From UBA7332 sp051657165 (GTDB lineage: Bacteria; Bacteroidota; Bacteroidia; Bacteroidales; UBA7332), in assembly GCA_051657165.1 (NCBI GenBank), contig JBOFKD010000243.1:1-64000 (forward strand): a DNA stretch of 64,000 bases, in the 5' to 3' direction. Under the pieces are notes generated by a model. That model worked only from the letters and a program-made list of their open reading frames with translations. It was not told the DNA's origin and searched no databases. Below are positions 1-8,675 of the stretch, piece by piece; the first letter of the stretch is position 1; every line of letters starts with the position of its first letter. The position numbers were made by a program, and so were the translations under genes.

Positions 1-1026
1 CCCAAAGATTAATGAACGTTCATCTTTTGTATATCCAAATGTTTTCTGTGCCAGGAATGCAGCCGAATACTTAGAAAACGTAGCAACGACAGTCATTACC
101 AACGCCACGAACAGCGTATGCCAGTCTGATATCAACACACGGTAATCAATCAGCATACCTACTCCGATCAGGAAAAACGGTATAAAGATTGCATTCCCGA
201 TAAACTCTACCCGGTTCATTAAGGGAGAAGAGTGCGGTATCAGTCTGTTGAGAGCTAAACCCGAAAGGAATGCACCGATAATAGCCTCAATACCTGCCAT
301 TTCAGCAAGTGCAGCTCCCAAAAACACCATAAAAAGAACAAATATATACTGCGAAACACTGTCCGAACAATGCTTAAAGAAGAAACGGGCTATAAGGGGA
401 AATATAAAAAGAATGATTGCTCCCATCAAGAATACGGAAACACTTAGCCTTATCCAGAAACCTGCATCCACAACATCCTGGGTCATGCCTACCACGACAG
501 CCAGAACAAGCAAAGCCAGCGTATCCGTAATCATTGTTCCGCCAACAGTCACTGTCACAGCCCGGTTTCTTGTTACGCCAAGTTTATTTATAATCGGATA
601 AGCAATCAGCGTGTGAGAAGCGAACATACTTGCCAGCAAGACGGAAGTCATGACTGAATAATCCAGTACATAAAGCCCGACCAGAGTTCCCAGTGTCATC
701 GGAATGATAAACGTATACATACCGAAAAGTAAACTTTTAGAACTGTTGCGTTTAAATTCGGTCAAGTCTATTTCCAGACCTGCGAGAAACATTATATACA
801 GGAGTCCGGCTGTACCGGAAAGAATAATGCTGCTATCACGCAAAATCAGATTAAAACCGTTTGGTCCGATAATTGCACCCGCGATTATTAAACCCAGAAT
901 ATGAGGTATTCTGAGTTTATTCAATAAAAGAGGAGCAAAAAGAATAATAGCAAGGATAATCAAAAACTTAATTACCGGATTCGCTATAGGAAGTGTAAGG
1001 TCTTCAGTTATTGATAATAATACCAT
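1..1026 (-). CDS. CPA2-family cation:proton antiporter (Kef/YbaL-like), 3' end missing
   Basis: Translating the minus strand from the ATG at 1024-1026 gives 342 uninterrupted codons that run off the left edge, so the C-terminus is absent. The visible part is a chain of hydrophobic helices typical of the monovalent cation:proton antiporter-2 family, with FLAGLEIDLTEF near residues 78-89, ASHTLIAYPI near 134-143 and a GAFLSGLALNR segment near 252-262. Such proteins exchange K+ or Na+ for H+ across the inner membrane. The gene lies 112 bases downstream of the TrkA-like gene on the same strand, so K+ uptake and cation efflux genes are clustered. Whether a C-terminal TrkA-N domain follows cannot be seen. 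Family assignment is firm; the transported ion is inferred. Confidence 0.85.
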   Translation of the reverse strand, partial: MVLLSITEDLTLPIANPVIKFLIILAIILFAPLLLNKLRIPHILGLIIAGAIIGPNGFNLILRDSSIILSGTAGLLYIMFLAGLEIDLTEFKRNSSKSLLFGMYTFIIPMTLGTLVGLYVLDYSVMTSVLLASMFASHTLIAYPIINKLGVTRNRAVTVTVGGTMITDTLALLVLAVVVGMTQDVVDAGFWIRLSVSVFLMGAIILFIFPLIARFFFKHCSDSVSQYIFVLFMVFLGAALAEMAGIEAIIGAFLSGLALNRLIPHSSPLMNRVEFIGNAIFIPFFLIGVGMLIDYRVLISDWHTLFVALVMTVVATFSKYSAAFLAQKTFGYTKDERSLIFG

Positions 1027-1138
1027 ATAAATAAGTATTTAGTGATGCCGGCAATTTAGCATTTTGAAAGATAACATCCAAAAAACAGAATTAATATCCT
1101 TATAAAACGATCTGTTTTCTATCAAAAAAGAATCAAAA

Positions 1139-1828
1139 TCAGTTCAGAGCACGTCCAAGCTTGATAAAATTATCTTTATTGCCATAAATTGTCAGTATAT
1201 CCTGTTCCTGAATTTTATAATCTTCATTTTCTGTATCTGCAATCACATAACTTTTTCCCGAAATACCAAAGAGATTCTTTTTAGTGCTCAATGAGGATAC
1301 CGAGATCAGTTTTAGTTTGAAATTTGAATACAGATTAATTTCTTTGCAGGTAAAACCTACGAACTTTCCGGGTGTCTTGATGCGTATGATATAATACTCT
1401 TCGTCAATTTTAAGAGAAGAGATTACTCCTTTAAAGAACAAAGTAGCTGCAATCAGTCCGGCAGCATCTGTTTCGGGTGTAAGAATATGTTCGATATTCA
1501 ACGATTCAAGCACCATCTCATGCGTCTCATTAAAGGCCCGTGCGTAGATATTGTCTACTTTCAGATGCCGGAGCTGCGCAATAATCTGAATCGAAGAACC
1601 GAAATTCTCTCCAATGGTAACAATCACACCATCTATATCCTCCAGAGGCAACATACGCAACAAGTCTCTTTCTGTTGCATCCAGCTGAAAAACGGAAGCA
1701 ATACGATCATTCATCGCATTTACCCTGCTTTCCGACACATCAACTCCGATTACTTCATGTCCGTAATTCGATAATTCAATCGCCAGAGCCGACCCAAAAT
1801 TTCCTAAACCGATTACAATATATTTCAT
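1139..1828 (-). CDS. trkA: TrkA/KtrA-like K+ channel regulatory subunit
   Basis: A 229-residue cytoplasmic protein with an N-terminal RCK Rossmann domain (GLGNFG nucleotide-binding loop at residues 7-12, acidic VDVSE at the end of strand 2) and a C-terminal RCK_C domain from about residue 130. Single RCK units of this length are the KtrA/TrkA type that form rings and gate a TrkH/KtrB membrane subunit in response to nucleotide binding. The start codon is 6 bases after the stop of the TrkH-like gene upstream, so the two are almost certainly translated from one mRNA and form one transporter. The symbol is used in the broad family sense; ktrA would fit equally well. Confidence 0.88.
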   Translation of the reverse strand: MKYIVIGLGNFGSALAIELSNYGHEVIGVDVSESRVNAMNDRIASVFQLDATERDLLRMLPLEDIDGVIVTIGENFGSSIQIIAQLRHLKVDNIYARAFNETHEMVLESLNIEHILTPETDAAGLIAATLFFKGVISSLKIDEEYYIIRIKTPGKFVGFTCKEINLYSNFKLKLISVSSLSTKKNLFGISGKSYVIADTENEDYKIQEQDILTIYGNKDNFIKLGRALN

Positions 1829-1834
1829 ACCTTT

Positions 1835-3634
1835 TTAATTGATTAGAATATTATCTACCGGATAATTGTATTTATCCGTTTTTATCTGACGGGCAAATCC
1901 CATAAAGAACGTAAGCAATCCTACCCTTCCGATAAACATAAGCAGGATCAGAATGGTTTTTGAACCATCGCTGAGACTACCGGTCAGATTCAGACTTAAT
2001 CCGGTAGTAGTCATGGCTGACATACACTCAAACAGAATATCAACAAACAATTTATCGTCCTCCAGCAAAAGGATTAAGAAGGTAGCAACCCCCAGCAGAA
2101 ATAACGACAAAATGATGGTGGTTAATATTCTGAGAATGGAATCGCCCGAAATCTGATGATGCCCGATCTCAACTCTGCGCTTACCTTTCATCACACTGAT
2201 GAGTGTATAGATAGCCACAGCAAACACATTGACCTTTATACCTCCGGCTGTTGATTGTGCTCCACCTCCAATCCACATAAGAAAAATCAGCAACAACACG
2301 GATGAGAGAGAAAGCTGCGCCAGATCAAAACTATTAAATCCGGCAGTACGAGCCGAAGCTGACAAGAAGAATGAGTGTGTTATCTTCCCGAAAGACGATA
2401 AATCCAATGCCGGATTATTCCATTCACTGAGCGCAAAAAGCAATGCCCCTCCGCCAAGCAGCAAACCCGTAAATTTTAATACAATCTTAGAGTTGAGAGA
2501 CAAAATATTATAGCGTCTGTGCATACGCATATTTGCACGGTTAAATCTCATTTTGAATACGTAGACGTAAAGCGCCCGGGTAAGATTCGCCAATATCGGA
2601 AACCCAATTCCGCCGCATATAATAAGCAACGAGACAATCCAGTAAAAAGTATTATTATGGATTAGTGCAGCGGTAGTAAGCCCTTGCGGAAGTGTCGAAA
2701 AACCGGCATTACAAAAAGCCGATACGGCATGAAAAAGAGAGAAGAAGAGTTCCTCGCTGAACTTCATTCCTAAAGTCCCGTGTATGCTTAACCAGATAAG
2801 CGAAGCTCCGGTTAATTCAAACAGCAAAGTAAATCCGAACACATAAAGCAGCATCTTAAATAATGAACCGACCGACTCTGTGCTCAGGATATTATTCAGC
2901 GCAAACCGGTCTGACAAAGAGATACTCCCGATAAAGAAAACACCGAAAAAACTGGTAATTGTCATAACCCCCAACCCGCCAATCTGGATCAGCAGCATAA
3001 TAATCAGTTGCCCCTCCCGGGTAAAAGCATCACAGATGGTCAACGGTGAAAGCCCTGTTACACACACGGCACTGGTGACAATAAATAATGTATCAATAAA
3101 ACTCACATCAACCTGTGTTGAGCGGGGCAATAACAGCAGAATTGTTCCTGCGATAATCACACAAAAGAAACTGGTTGACATTAGCAGGAACGGGTTCATC
3201 CGTCTGAGTATTTTCTCTATCAGCGTTTTTGAGATAAACACGACAGAGGACACGCCACACAATAATCCCTCGTACAAACTGCTTCTCATCATGGATCTGA
3301 ATAATTCTGCAGAGGGCGATTCGGGCAGGAATACCGGAATAAACCAAAGAATATAAGGAATCAGCAGAAGCAGATAGAAAAGATTTCGTCGTGTATTACG
3401 TATCTTGAAGCCTTTGTATATTTCGGTAAGCAAATGAATGAAATACACAAAGACAGAAATCTGAAAAACAAACTTCACACTATTCTGATAGATGTCGCCA
3501 ACACGATAGCCAAACCAGATCACCATCAGGATCAGATTCAGGATGCTCAGAAGTAAAATACTATTCGACAAATAAGTCAGAAAACGTGTTATCTGATATT
3601 GTATCCAATTATTTTTAATGAAAAAGAATCTCAT
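1835..3634 (-). CDS. trkH: TrkH/KtrB-family potassium uptake channel subunit
   Basis: A polytopic membrane protein of 599 residues. The open frame extends upstream to 3787, but I chose the ATG at 3632-3634 because GGGAGGA sits just upstream of it and because the 50 extra residues are charged and unlike a membrane protein start. The first 170 residues hold several helices, then the TrkH core follows with selectivity-filter-like segments: TSAVCVTGLSPLT, HAVSAFCNAGFSTL, SARTAGFNSFDL and MSAMTTTGLSL. It mediates K+ uptake, probably coupled to Na+ or H+, with the adjacent RCK protein as gate. The extended N-terminal membrane region is common in Bacteroidetes TrkH proteins. Confidence 0.9.
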   Translation of the reverse strand: MRFFFIKNNWIQYQITRFLTYLSNSILLLSILNLILMVIWFGYRVGDIYQNSVKFVFQISVFVYFIHLLTEIYKGFKIRNTRRNLFYLLLLIPYILWFIPVFLPESPSAELFRSMMRSSLYEGLLCGVSSVVFISKTLIEKILRRMNPFLLMSTSFFCVIIAGTILLLLPRSTQVDVSFIDTLFIVTSAVCVTGLSPLTICDAFTREGQLIIMLLIQIGGLGVMTITSFFGVFFIGSISLSDRFALNNILSTESVGSLFKMLLYVFGFTLLFELTGASLIWLSIHGTLGMKFSEELFFSLFHAVSAFCNAGFSTLPQGLTTAALIHNNTFYWIVSLLIICGGIGFPILANLTRALYVYVFKMRFNRANMRMHRRYNILSLNSKIVLKFTGLLLGGGALLFALSEWNNPALDLSSFGKITHSFFLSASARTAGFNSFDLAQLSLSSVLLLIFLMWIGGGAQSTAGGIKVNVFAVAIYTLISVMKGKRRVEIGHHQISGDSILRILTTIILSLFLLGVATFLILLLEDDKLFVDILFECMSAMTTTGLSLNLTGSLSDGSKTILILLMFIGRVGLLTFFMGFARQIKTDKYNYPVDNILIN

Positions 3635-3791
3635 GTGTCCTCCCGTTTTATAAATCAATATTGGATAAAAGCTTTTACAGCCAAATTGTTTTGCAATATA
3701 TGCATCTTTTTTCTTTCTGCGTGCGGAGTATTTAAAATTAAATAAAGACGGGGTGGCCTCAAAACAAATATTGAGTTTTATGACCAAACTC

Positions 3792-3822
3792 TTGGATATA
3801 TCCTAAAAAACATTTTCCTTTG
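3792..3822 (+). promoter_or_regulatory. Probable promoter of the cobalamin-riboswitch transcript
   Basis: TTG at 3792-3794 and TTCCTTTG at 3815-3822 are separated by 20 bases and resemble the Bacteroidetes -33 (TTTG) and -7 (TAnnTTTG) boxes, with one mismatch in the -7 TA. Transcription would start around 3829, just before the aptamer. Confidence 0.45.
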
Positions 3823-3829
3823 TCGCGCA

Positions 3830-4006
3830 TTGGTTCCGGAACATTCGTTCGAATATTCCGGATTAAAAGAGAATCAGGTGTGAATCCTGAACAGTCCCGC
3901 TGCTGTAAGCTCTACACCAAATGTTTTGACAAATAACTATTTGCCACTGTCGGTAATCCGATGGGAAGGCTGTTCAAAACAGGAGTAAGTCAGAAGAACT
4001 GCCATG
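3830..4006 (+). ncRNA. Cobalamin (B12) riboswitch
   Basis: The conserved landmarks occur in the right order: GGTTCC at the 5' side, an AAAAGAGAA block, GGTGTGAATCCTGAACAGTC, then CCCGCTGCTGTAA, GCCACTG, GGGAAGG, and the B12-box-like AGTCAGAAGAACTGCC at 3988-4003. This aptamer class binds adenosyl- or other cobalamins and normally shuts down expression when B12 is abundant. The only gene downstream on this strand is the secreted beta-propeller protein, with about 240 nt of leader between aptamer and start codon; I could not define the expression platform. Confidence 0.92.
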
Positions 4007-4245
4007 CATATTTACGTTTCACAGCTTTCGAGGAATGAGCTTTGAACTCCCTGGTTTACAAACGGCCCCGTGCATGTTTGTCAGACCACCGATTTCATAT
4101 ACAAATTCAGAAGGCTATTTGATTGGTTATCCTGTCAGATAGGGTTCTTATGCATGCGTCATATGTACGCCACATTATCCTTATTCGAATCATGGCTGCC
4201 AATTTTTCTCATTCGTTATTTTTCTATCACTTAAATAAAAACGAC

Positions 4246-6465
4246 ATGAAAAAAGTTTACAGTTTAATTCTTCTTCTGTTTGTGCTTTGCCTTCAGGCAT
4301 TTGCTCAGACTAATTCTTTTCAGGTACAAGGTGTACCTCGCCCGGATCTGAAAAATTCAGGCACTCCGGTCGTCCGGTCAATGGCAACAAAGACGGATAT
4401 GTCATTTACCATGGATGATATTCAAAACTGGACAGGGACGGGCTCTAAGCGTGCTGCCCTGGTTATCCAGTGGAATGATGAGAAAAATCCGGATGCGCTG
4501 GTATGGGGTTATAAATGGGACGGCGAAGCTACAGGCGCAGATATGCTTACGGCTATCGTAACGGCAGATCCGAACCTGTTTGCACTGGTCATGAAAGGGA
4601 CTCAGTTCGGCATGACTCTCGGCGGACTGGGATATGACCTCAACGGACAGAACCCTCAAACACTTACCAATGCCGGTACCGAACAACAGATTCTGAATGG
4701 TTTTGCCGAGACATCTTCGTATGATTTTGACAATTGGAGTTGTACGGATAAACAGGATCACTGGGCTTCGGGCTGGATGAAAGCTTACTGGACCTATTGT
4801 GTGCGCGAAAAACAAACCGATCCGTTCAATTATTCATCACAGGGAGTTTCTAACCGCACCTTATCCGATGGCTCGTGGGATGCATTCTGGTTCAATAAAG
4901 ATATGTCGATGAACGTAACTTTTGCATCCACTTTCACTCCTGCTCCCGCCCTTGCACCAGCCAGAGACTATTCGAAAGGTGTATTTATTCTGAACGAAGA
5001 CTGGTTCGGACACAGCAATGGTACGATCAATTATCTGGATGAGAACAGCGAATTCTCTTATCGGGTATATCAGTATGAAAACGGAGATACGGAGCAGCTG
5101 GGAGTAACAACTCAGTATGGGACAGTCTATGGCGACCGCATGTATATTATCTCTAAACAAGGTACCCGCATAGTCGTAGCCGATGCGAAAACCATGAAAA
5201 AAATCGCTTCCGTTGAGAATATTTCTGCCGATGGTAAGTCCGGTGACGGACGGGCATTCATCGGGGTGAATGAAACTACGGGGTATGTGAGTACATCCAA
5301 TGGCATCTTCCTGATGAACCTGGAAACAAATCAGGTGACAGCGCATATAGCAGGTACGGAAGGACAAACCGGGAATATGGTTCAGACAAATGATTATGTA
5401 TTTGCCGTACAACCGAAAAAGATTCTGGTCATCAAAGACAATGCACTCCACAGCACGATTGAAGGAGATAGCTACTCCTCGCTGTGCTTATCAAAAGACG
5501 GGCATGTATGGGTAGCTGCAAAAACAAAGCTGATCAAAATTAATCCGGCTGATCTTTCCGGAGAAGATGTTGTATTACCGACAGGAATTACACTTCATGA
5601 CTCCTGGGGAGCCTGGAATGCCGGAGGATTTTGTGCCAGTGCGAAAACTAACTCTCTATACTGGTCATTAGGAGGCACATACGGCGGAGGAACCAAAGTA
5701 TATCGTTTTGATATTGACAATCCTTCATCCATCAATAACGAACCTGTTTATACGTTGCCGGGTAAACAGATATTCTATGGTGCAGGTATTCGTGTTCATC
5801 CGCAAACCGGCGAATTATATATTATCACAACACAGGATGGATTTGGCAGTAATTTCGAACACAACTGGGTACATCGTGTGAACGGAGAAACCGGCGAACA
5901 AATAGAAATGCTGAAACTCGATCAGTACTACTGGTTCCAGGCTCTGCCTGTATTCCCGGATGCAGAAATGCCACTTGCTTCCTCTCTTGATAAGATCACA
6001 ATCAGCGGAGCTAATGATGCTGCGGCTGTTAAGTGGGAAGATCTGATCAGCGACAAAGACAATACGACGGCATCTATTACGAAGCGCGTAGTATCGAACA
6101 GCCATCCGCAGGATCTGTCTGTTTCGATGGATAAGGACCATCTTATCTTGTCCCGTATCTCAGGAAACGAAAGAATGGCTCAGCTTGAACTGGCTTTTAA
6201 TTCAAACGGTAAGACCGTACATAAAACACTGAGTGTAGAGCTTAGCAATGCGGTTGGCCTTGATACTGAAAACGAAACGCCGAAAGCATACAGAAGCGGC
6301 AACAGAATTCATGCCCTTGAAAGTGGATCTGTGGTTGAATTCTACACGTTATCGGGAGTGCTGATCAAACGCCGGACGGCCCATTCTTCTGTAATGGATA
6401 TTCCGGCTGACACATACGTTATCGTACGCATACTAACGCAGCATGGTGTTCAGATTTTAAAATAA
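4246..6465 (+). CDS. Secreted BtuG-like beta-propeller protein under B12 riboswitch control
   Basis: The open frame starts at 4123, but the ATG at 4246 begins a clear Sec signal peptide (MKKVYSLILLLFVLCLQAFA), giving 739 residues. Residues about 45-225 form an N-terminal domain with WNDEKNPDALVWGYKWDGEA that I cannot name with certainty. From about residue 240 (GVFILNEDWFGHSNGTINYL) to about 600 there are repeated propeller blades of the DUF5074/YncE-like type found in Bacteroides BtuG, a surface protein that binds B12 very tightly. The last about 60 residues (VEFYTLSGVLIK, then ADTYVIVRI) resemble a type IX secretion sorting domain. Riboswitch control strongly suggests a role in cobalamin or cobinamide capture. 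No btuB gene is adjacent, and a terminator follows, so it is monocistronic. Direct B12 binding is inferred. Confidence 0.75.
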   Translation: MKKVYSLILLLFVLCLQAFAQTNSFQVQGVPRPDLKNSGTPVVRSMATKTDMSFTMDDIQNWTGTGSKRAALVIQWNDEKNPDALVWGYKWDGEATGADMLTAIVTADPNLFALVMKGTQFGMTLGGLGYDLNGQNPQTLTNAGTEQQILNGFAETSSYDFDNWSCTDKQDHWASGWMKAYWTYCVREKQTDPFNYSSQGVSNRTLSDGSWDAFWFNKDMSMNVTFASTFTPAPALAPARDYSKGVFILNEDWFGHSNGTINYLDENSEFSYRVYQYENGDTEQLGVTTQYGTVYGDRMYIISKQGTRIVVADAKTMKKIASVENISADGKSGDGRAFIGVNETTGYVSTSNGIFLMNLETNQVTAHIAGTEGQTGNMVQTNDYVFAVQPKKILVIKDNALHSTIEGDSYSSLCLSKDGHVWVAAKTKLIKINPADLSGEDVVLPTGITLHDSWGAWNAGGFCASAKTNSLYWSLGGTYGGGTKVYRFDIDNPSSINNEPVYTLPGKQIFYGAGIRVHPQTGELYIITTQDGFGSNFEHNWVHRVNGETGEQIEMLKLDQYYWFQALPVFPDAEMPLASSLDKITISGANDAAAVKWEDLISDKDNTTASITKRVVSNSHPQDLSVSMDKDHLILSRISGNERMAQLELAFNSNGKTVHKTLSVELSNAVGLDTENETPKAYRSGNRIHALESGSVVEFYTLSGVLIKRRTAHSSVMDIPADTYVIVRILTQHGVQILK

Positions 6466-6503
6466 AAATTTTGACTATTTCTATATATTTTCTCAGCTAA
6501 TTA

Positions 6504-6554
6504 AATCTCTTGCGTCTCCTCATTGCCATAGTAGGAGCGCAGGAGATTTTTTTT
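6504..6554 (+). terminator. Rho-independent terminator after the B12-regulated gene
   Basis: AATCTCTTGCGTCTCCT (6504-6520) pairs with AGGAGCGCAGGAGATT (6533-6548) with one wobble and one bulge, followed by a run of eight T. Confidence 0.85.
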
Positions 6555-6786
6555 GCCTCAATGTGATGCCGGAAGAGGGATCAACAACAATCCCGTTCAG
6601 CAGATGAATATGTTAACAGAAGTTGTTCGTTCACCGGATTTCATAAAAAATGTAATTACTATTGTTTTTAGCTTCCCCCTGTTGTATCTTTAGTGTCGGA
6701 AGGCTAATAGCTTTTGTTGAATGTCTGCCAGGTAGTTATCCCTCATGCAAATGTACTTTTTCAGGGATAAAAAAGGACTGAAGCGT

Positions 6787-6862
6787 GCTACCTGCAAAAC
6801 ATAATTTGCTACTTGCAAAATCAAGTTTGCTACTTGCAAAGTTACTTTTGCAAGCAGCAAAA
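6787..6862. repeat. Cluster of TTTGCTACTTGCAAA-type repeats
   Basis: Four near-copies of a 15-base partly self-complementary word lie at 6787-6799, 6805-6819, 6826-6840 and, inverted, 6846-6862. The same word recurs at 38833-38910 and 50679-50692. An open frame on the minus strand here reads LQVANLILQVANYVLQVA, which is simply the repeat translated and not a credible gene. The surrounding 6555-6907 stretch holds no gene I can support. Confidence 0.8.
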
Positions 6863-7020
6863 CGGATAGATGCCTTAAATGAATCATACTAAAACAATCA
6901 AAACGCTATGAACGGTTTGAATAAATTTATATGGAAGCCCACACCGGGTTTCCCCGGAAGCATTTTGTCCTTTTATGGACTGTACGGGCTCAGAAAACGG
7001 AGATTTGGGAATGAAAGCTC

Positions 7021-7575
7021 ACCCAAGAACTTACCCAACAACTTACCCAACAAAAAAGGGTTTGAAATATGGCGTGAAAATTCTTCGATAATCCTTTGTG
7101 GATCTATGTTCCCGGATACCAGAGAAGGGGATGCTGAAATGCTGAAAACAGATGGAGTTTACCCAACAACTCACCCAACAAGTTACCCATATCTTAAAGA
7201 ATATATTAAGAATAATATTTAAAAAAAAATAACGCGCGGCGGGATTATTTTAATCTGGCAAAGGAAGAATATGCTGAAACCGGACAACGATAGAGTCCCG
7301 GCAGAAGGTATGAGTTTGGCCGATGAATGATGAGTTGGTCATGTGGTGCTTTACCCACCATCTCACCCACCATCTTACCCACCATAAAAGGGGCAGAAAC
7401 TGATGATTTAATTTCGGCCGTAACCCTTTACCGACAGGGCTTTAGAAGTGATGGGCAAAAGATGGATAAGCAGGTGAAAAACGAGGGGTTTTACCCACCA
7501 TCTTACCCACCATCTCACCCATATCTTAAAGAATATATTAAGAATAATATTAAAAAAATAATGCGCGGCGGGATT
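7021..7575 (+). repeat. Duplicated ~330-bp cassette with internal 12-bp repeats
   Basis: Two diverged copies lie in direct orientation about 332 bases apart. Copy 1 has ACCCAA(C/G)AACTT 12-mers at 7021-7055, a spacer, two more at 7161-7189 and a tail at 7184-7247. Copy 2 has ACCCACCATCTT-type 12-mers at 7352-7390 and 7492-7515 and a tail at 7516-7575. The tails are nearly identical, including AAAGAATATATTAAGAATAA and CGCGGCGGGATT. Both copies are open in the same sense and translate to related peptides ending PYLKEYIKNNI, with proline-rich LPxxLPxxKG at the front. This could be a remnant of coding sequence, but no start signal or recognisable domain supports calling a gene. Confidence 0.75.
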
Positions 7576-7653
7576 TTAAAATATGGAAATCGGGCAATGA
7601 ACTTTTTCTCAGAGCATTTGTCTATTAATTATCACTTTCTAATTTTTATCATT

Positions 7654-8661
7654 ATGAAAAACAAGATGTTAACAGTCGGCCTTTTAGCTATATTCCTGTT
7701 ATTTTCGGGAACAGCTTTTGCTCAGGAAAATACTTCGGCAAAGGGACCTAAGCCCCGGAACGTAACTCGTTTGAGTGAGAATTATTACACACCTGACCGG
7801 TTTAAGGGTAAAACCATTTTGGTAACCGGAGGAGCCAGAGGAATAGGCAAGTCTACTGCCAAAAGGGCTGTCAAAGAGGGAGCTAATGTTGTGATAATGG
7901 ATTGGCTGGACGATTTAGGGAAGGCTGTGACAGATACCATAAACAGACAATATGGCCCGATTGCGGGAGGGAAAGCAATTTTCGTTTACGGGAATATCCA
8001 AAAAGACGAAGACTGCAAGAAAGCAATAGACGCAGCCGTGAAAAACTTTGGCAAGCTGGATTATGCAGTGCTGAATGCTGGCGTAATGGACGGTGTATAC
8101 TCCGGTACTCCTTTCAAATTTGATGAAGCTCAGAGAAAATTAATGCCGGCTGTAATCACAGATGCCACCGATGAGTATTGGGAAGCTGTTTTTAAAACCA
8201 ATGCCGAGGGAACATTCAAATCTATGCGCGCCGTACTGCGTCAGCTGCTTGACCAGGACAACGGAGGTTCAATCGTTGTGGTTGGATCAATCGCAGGGAT
8301 GACAGGTCTTTCAGGCAATCCGGCTTATGTAGCCAGCAAGCATGCCGTGAACGGTCTCGTACGGAATGCAGCGATTGATTATGCGCCTTACGGAATTCGT
8401 ATCAATTCTGTGAATATGGCCGAAACTTATACTCCGATGGTAGAACGTGCCAGCGAATTCGTTCAGGCAAATCAAAAGGCCGGTATAGGCTTTGGTATGG
8501 GTAAAATCAAAACAATGAGTTTGCTGAAATATTGCGACTCCGAGCATCGGGGATCCTATCCATGGGAACAAGCCTCAAATATACTCTACCTGATTTCAGA
8601 TGAAGCTTCTGCCCTGACCGGTACGATCATGGCTACTGACGGCGGATGGACTGACTATTAA
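7654..8661 (+). CDS. Exported short-chain dehydrogenase/reductase (SDR)
   Basis: A classical SDR of 335 residues with an unusual N-terminal Sec-type signal peptide (residues 1-25, ending GTAFAQ). I took the ATG at 7654 because it opens the signal peptide; the longer in-frame ORF runs into the upstream repeats. The fold motifs are complete: cofactor loop TGGARGIG (58-65), LNAGVMDG, active-site Ser in VVVGSIAG (S212), and YVASK (Y225, K229); the C-terminus has the usual TDGGW. It should therefore be an NAD(P)-dependent oxidoreductase, but located in the periplasm or outside the cell, where free cofactor is scarce. The next gene, an outer-membrane barrel, starts 14 bases downstream, so the two are co-transcribed. 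The substrate is unknown. Confidence 0.85.
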   Translation: MKNKMLTVGLLAIFLLFSGTAFAQENTSAKGPKPRNVTRLSENYYTPDRFKGKTILVTGGARGIGKSTAKRAVKEGANVVIMDWLDDLGKAVTDTINRQYGPIAGGKAIFVYGNIQKDEDCKKAIDAAVKNFGKLDYAVLNAGVMDGVYSGTPFKFDEAQRKLMPAVITDATDEYWEAVFKTNAEGTFKSMRAVLRQLLDQDNGGSIVVVGSIAGMTGLSGNPAYVASKHAVNGLVRNAAIDYAPYGIRINSVNMAETYTPMVERASEFVQANQKAGIGFGMGKIKTMSLLKYCDSEHRGSYPWEQASNILYLISDEASALTGTIMATDGGWTDY

Positions 8662-8675
8662 CTACCGTCCTTCAG

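Noticed and set aside
3635..3787. N-terminal extension of the TrkH-like protein
   Set aside because: The ribosome site and membrane start favour the ATG at 3634; the extra residues are not membrane-like.
6690..6887. 65-codon minus-strand frame
   Set aside because: It is the translated TTTGCTACTTGCAAA repeat (LQVAN units), with no start context.
6908..7222. 104-codon plus-strand frame over cassette copy 1
   Set aside because: Consists of the duplicated cassette; kept as a repeat because no domain or ribosome site supports a gene.
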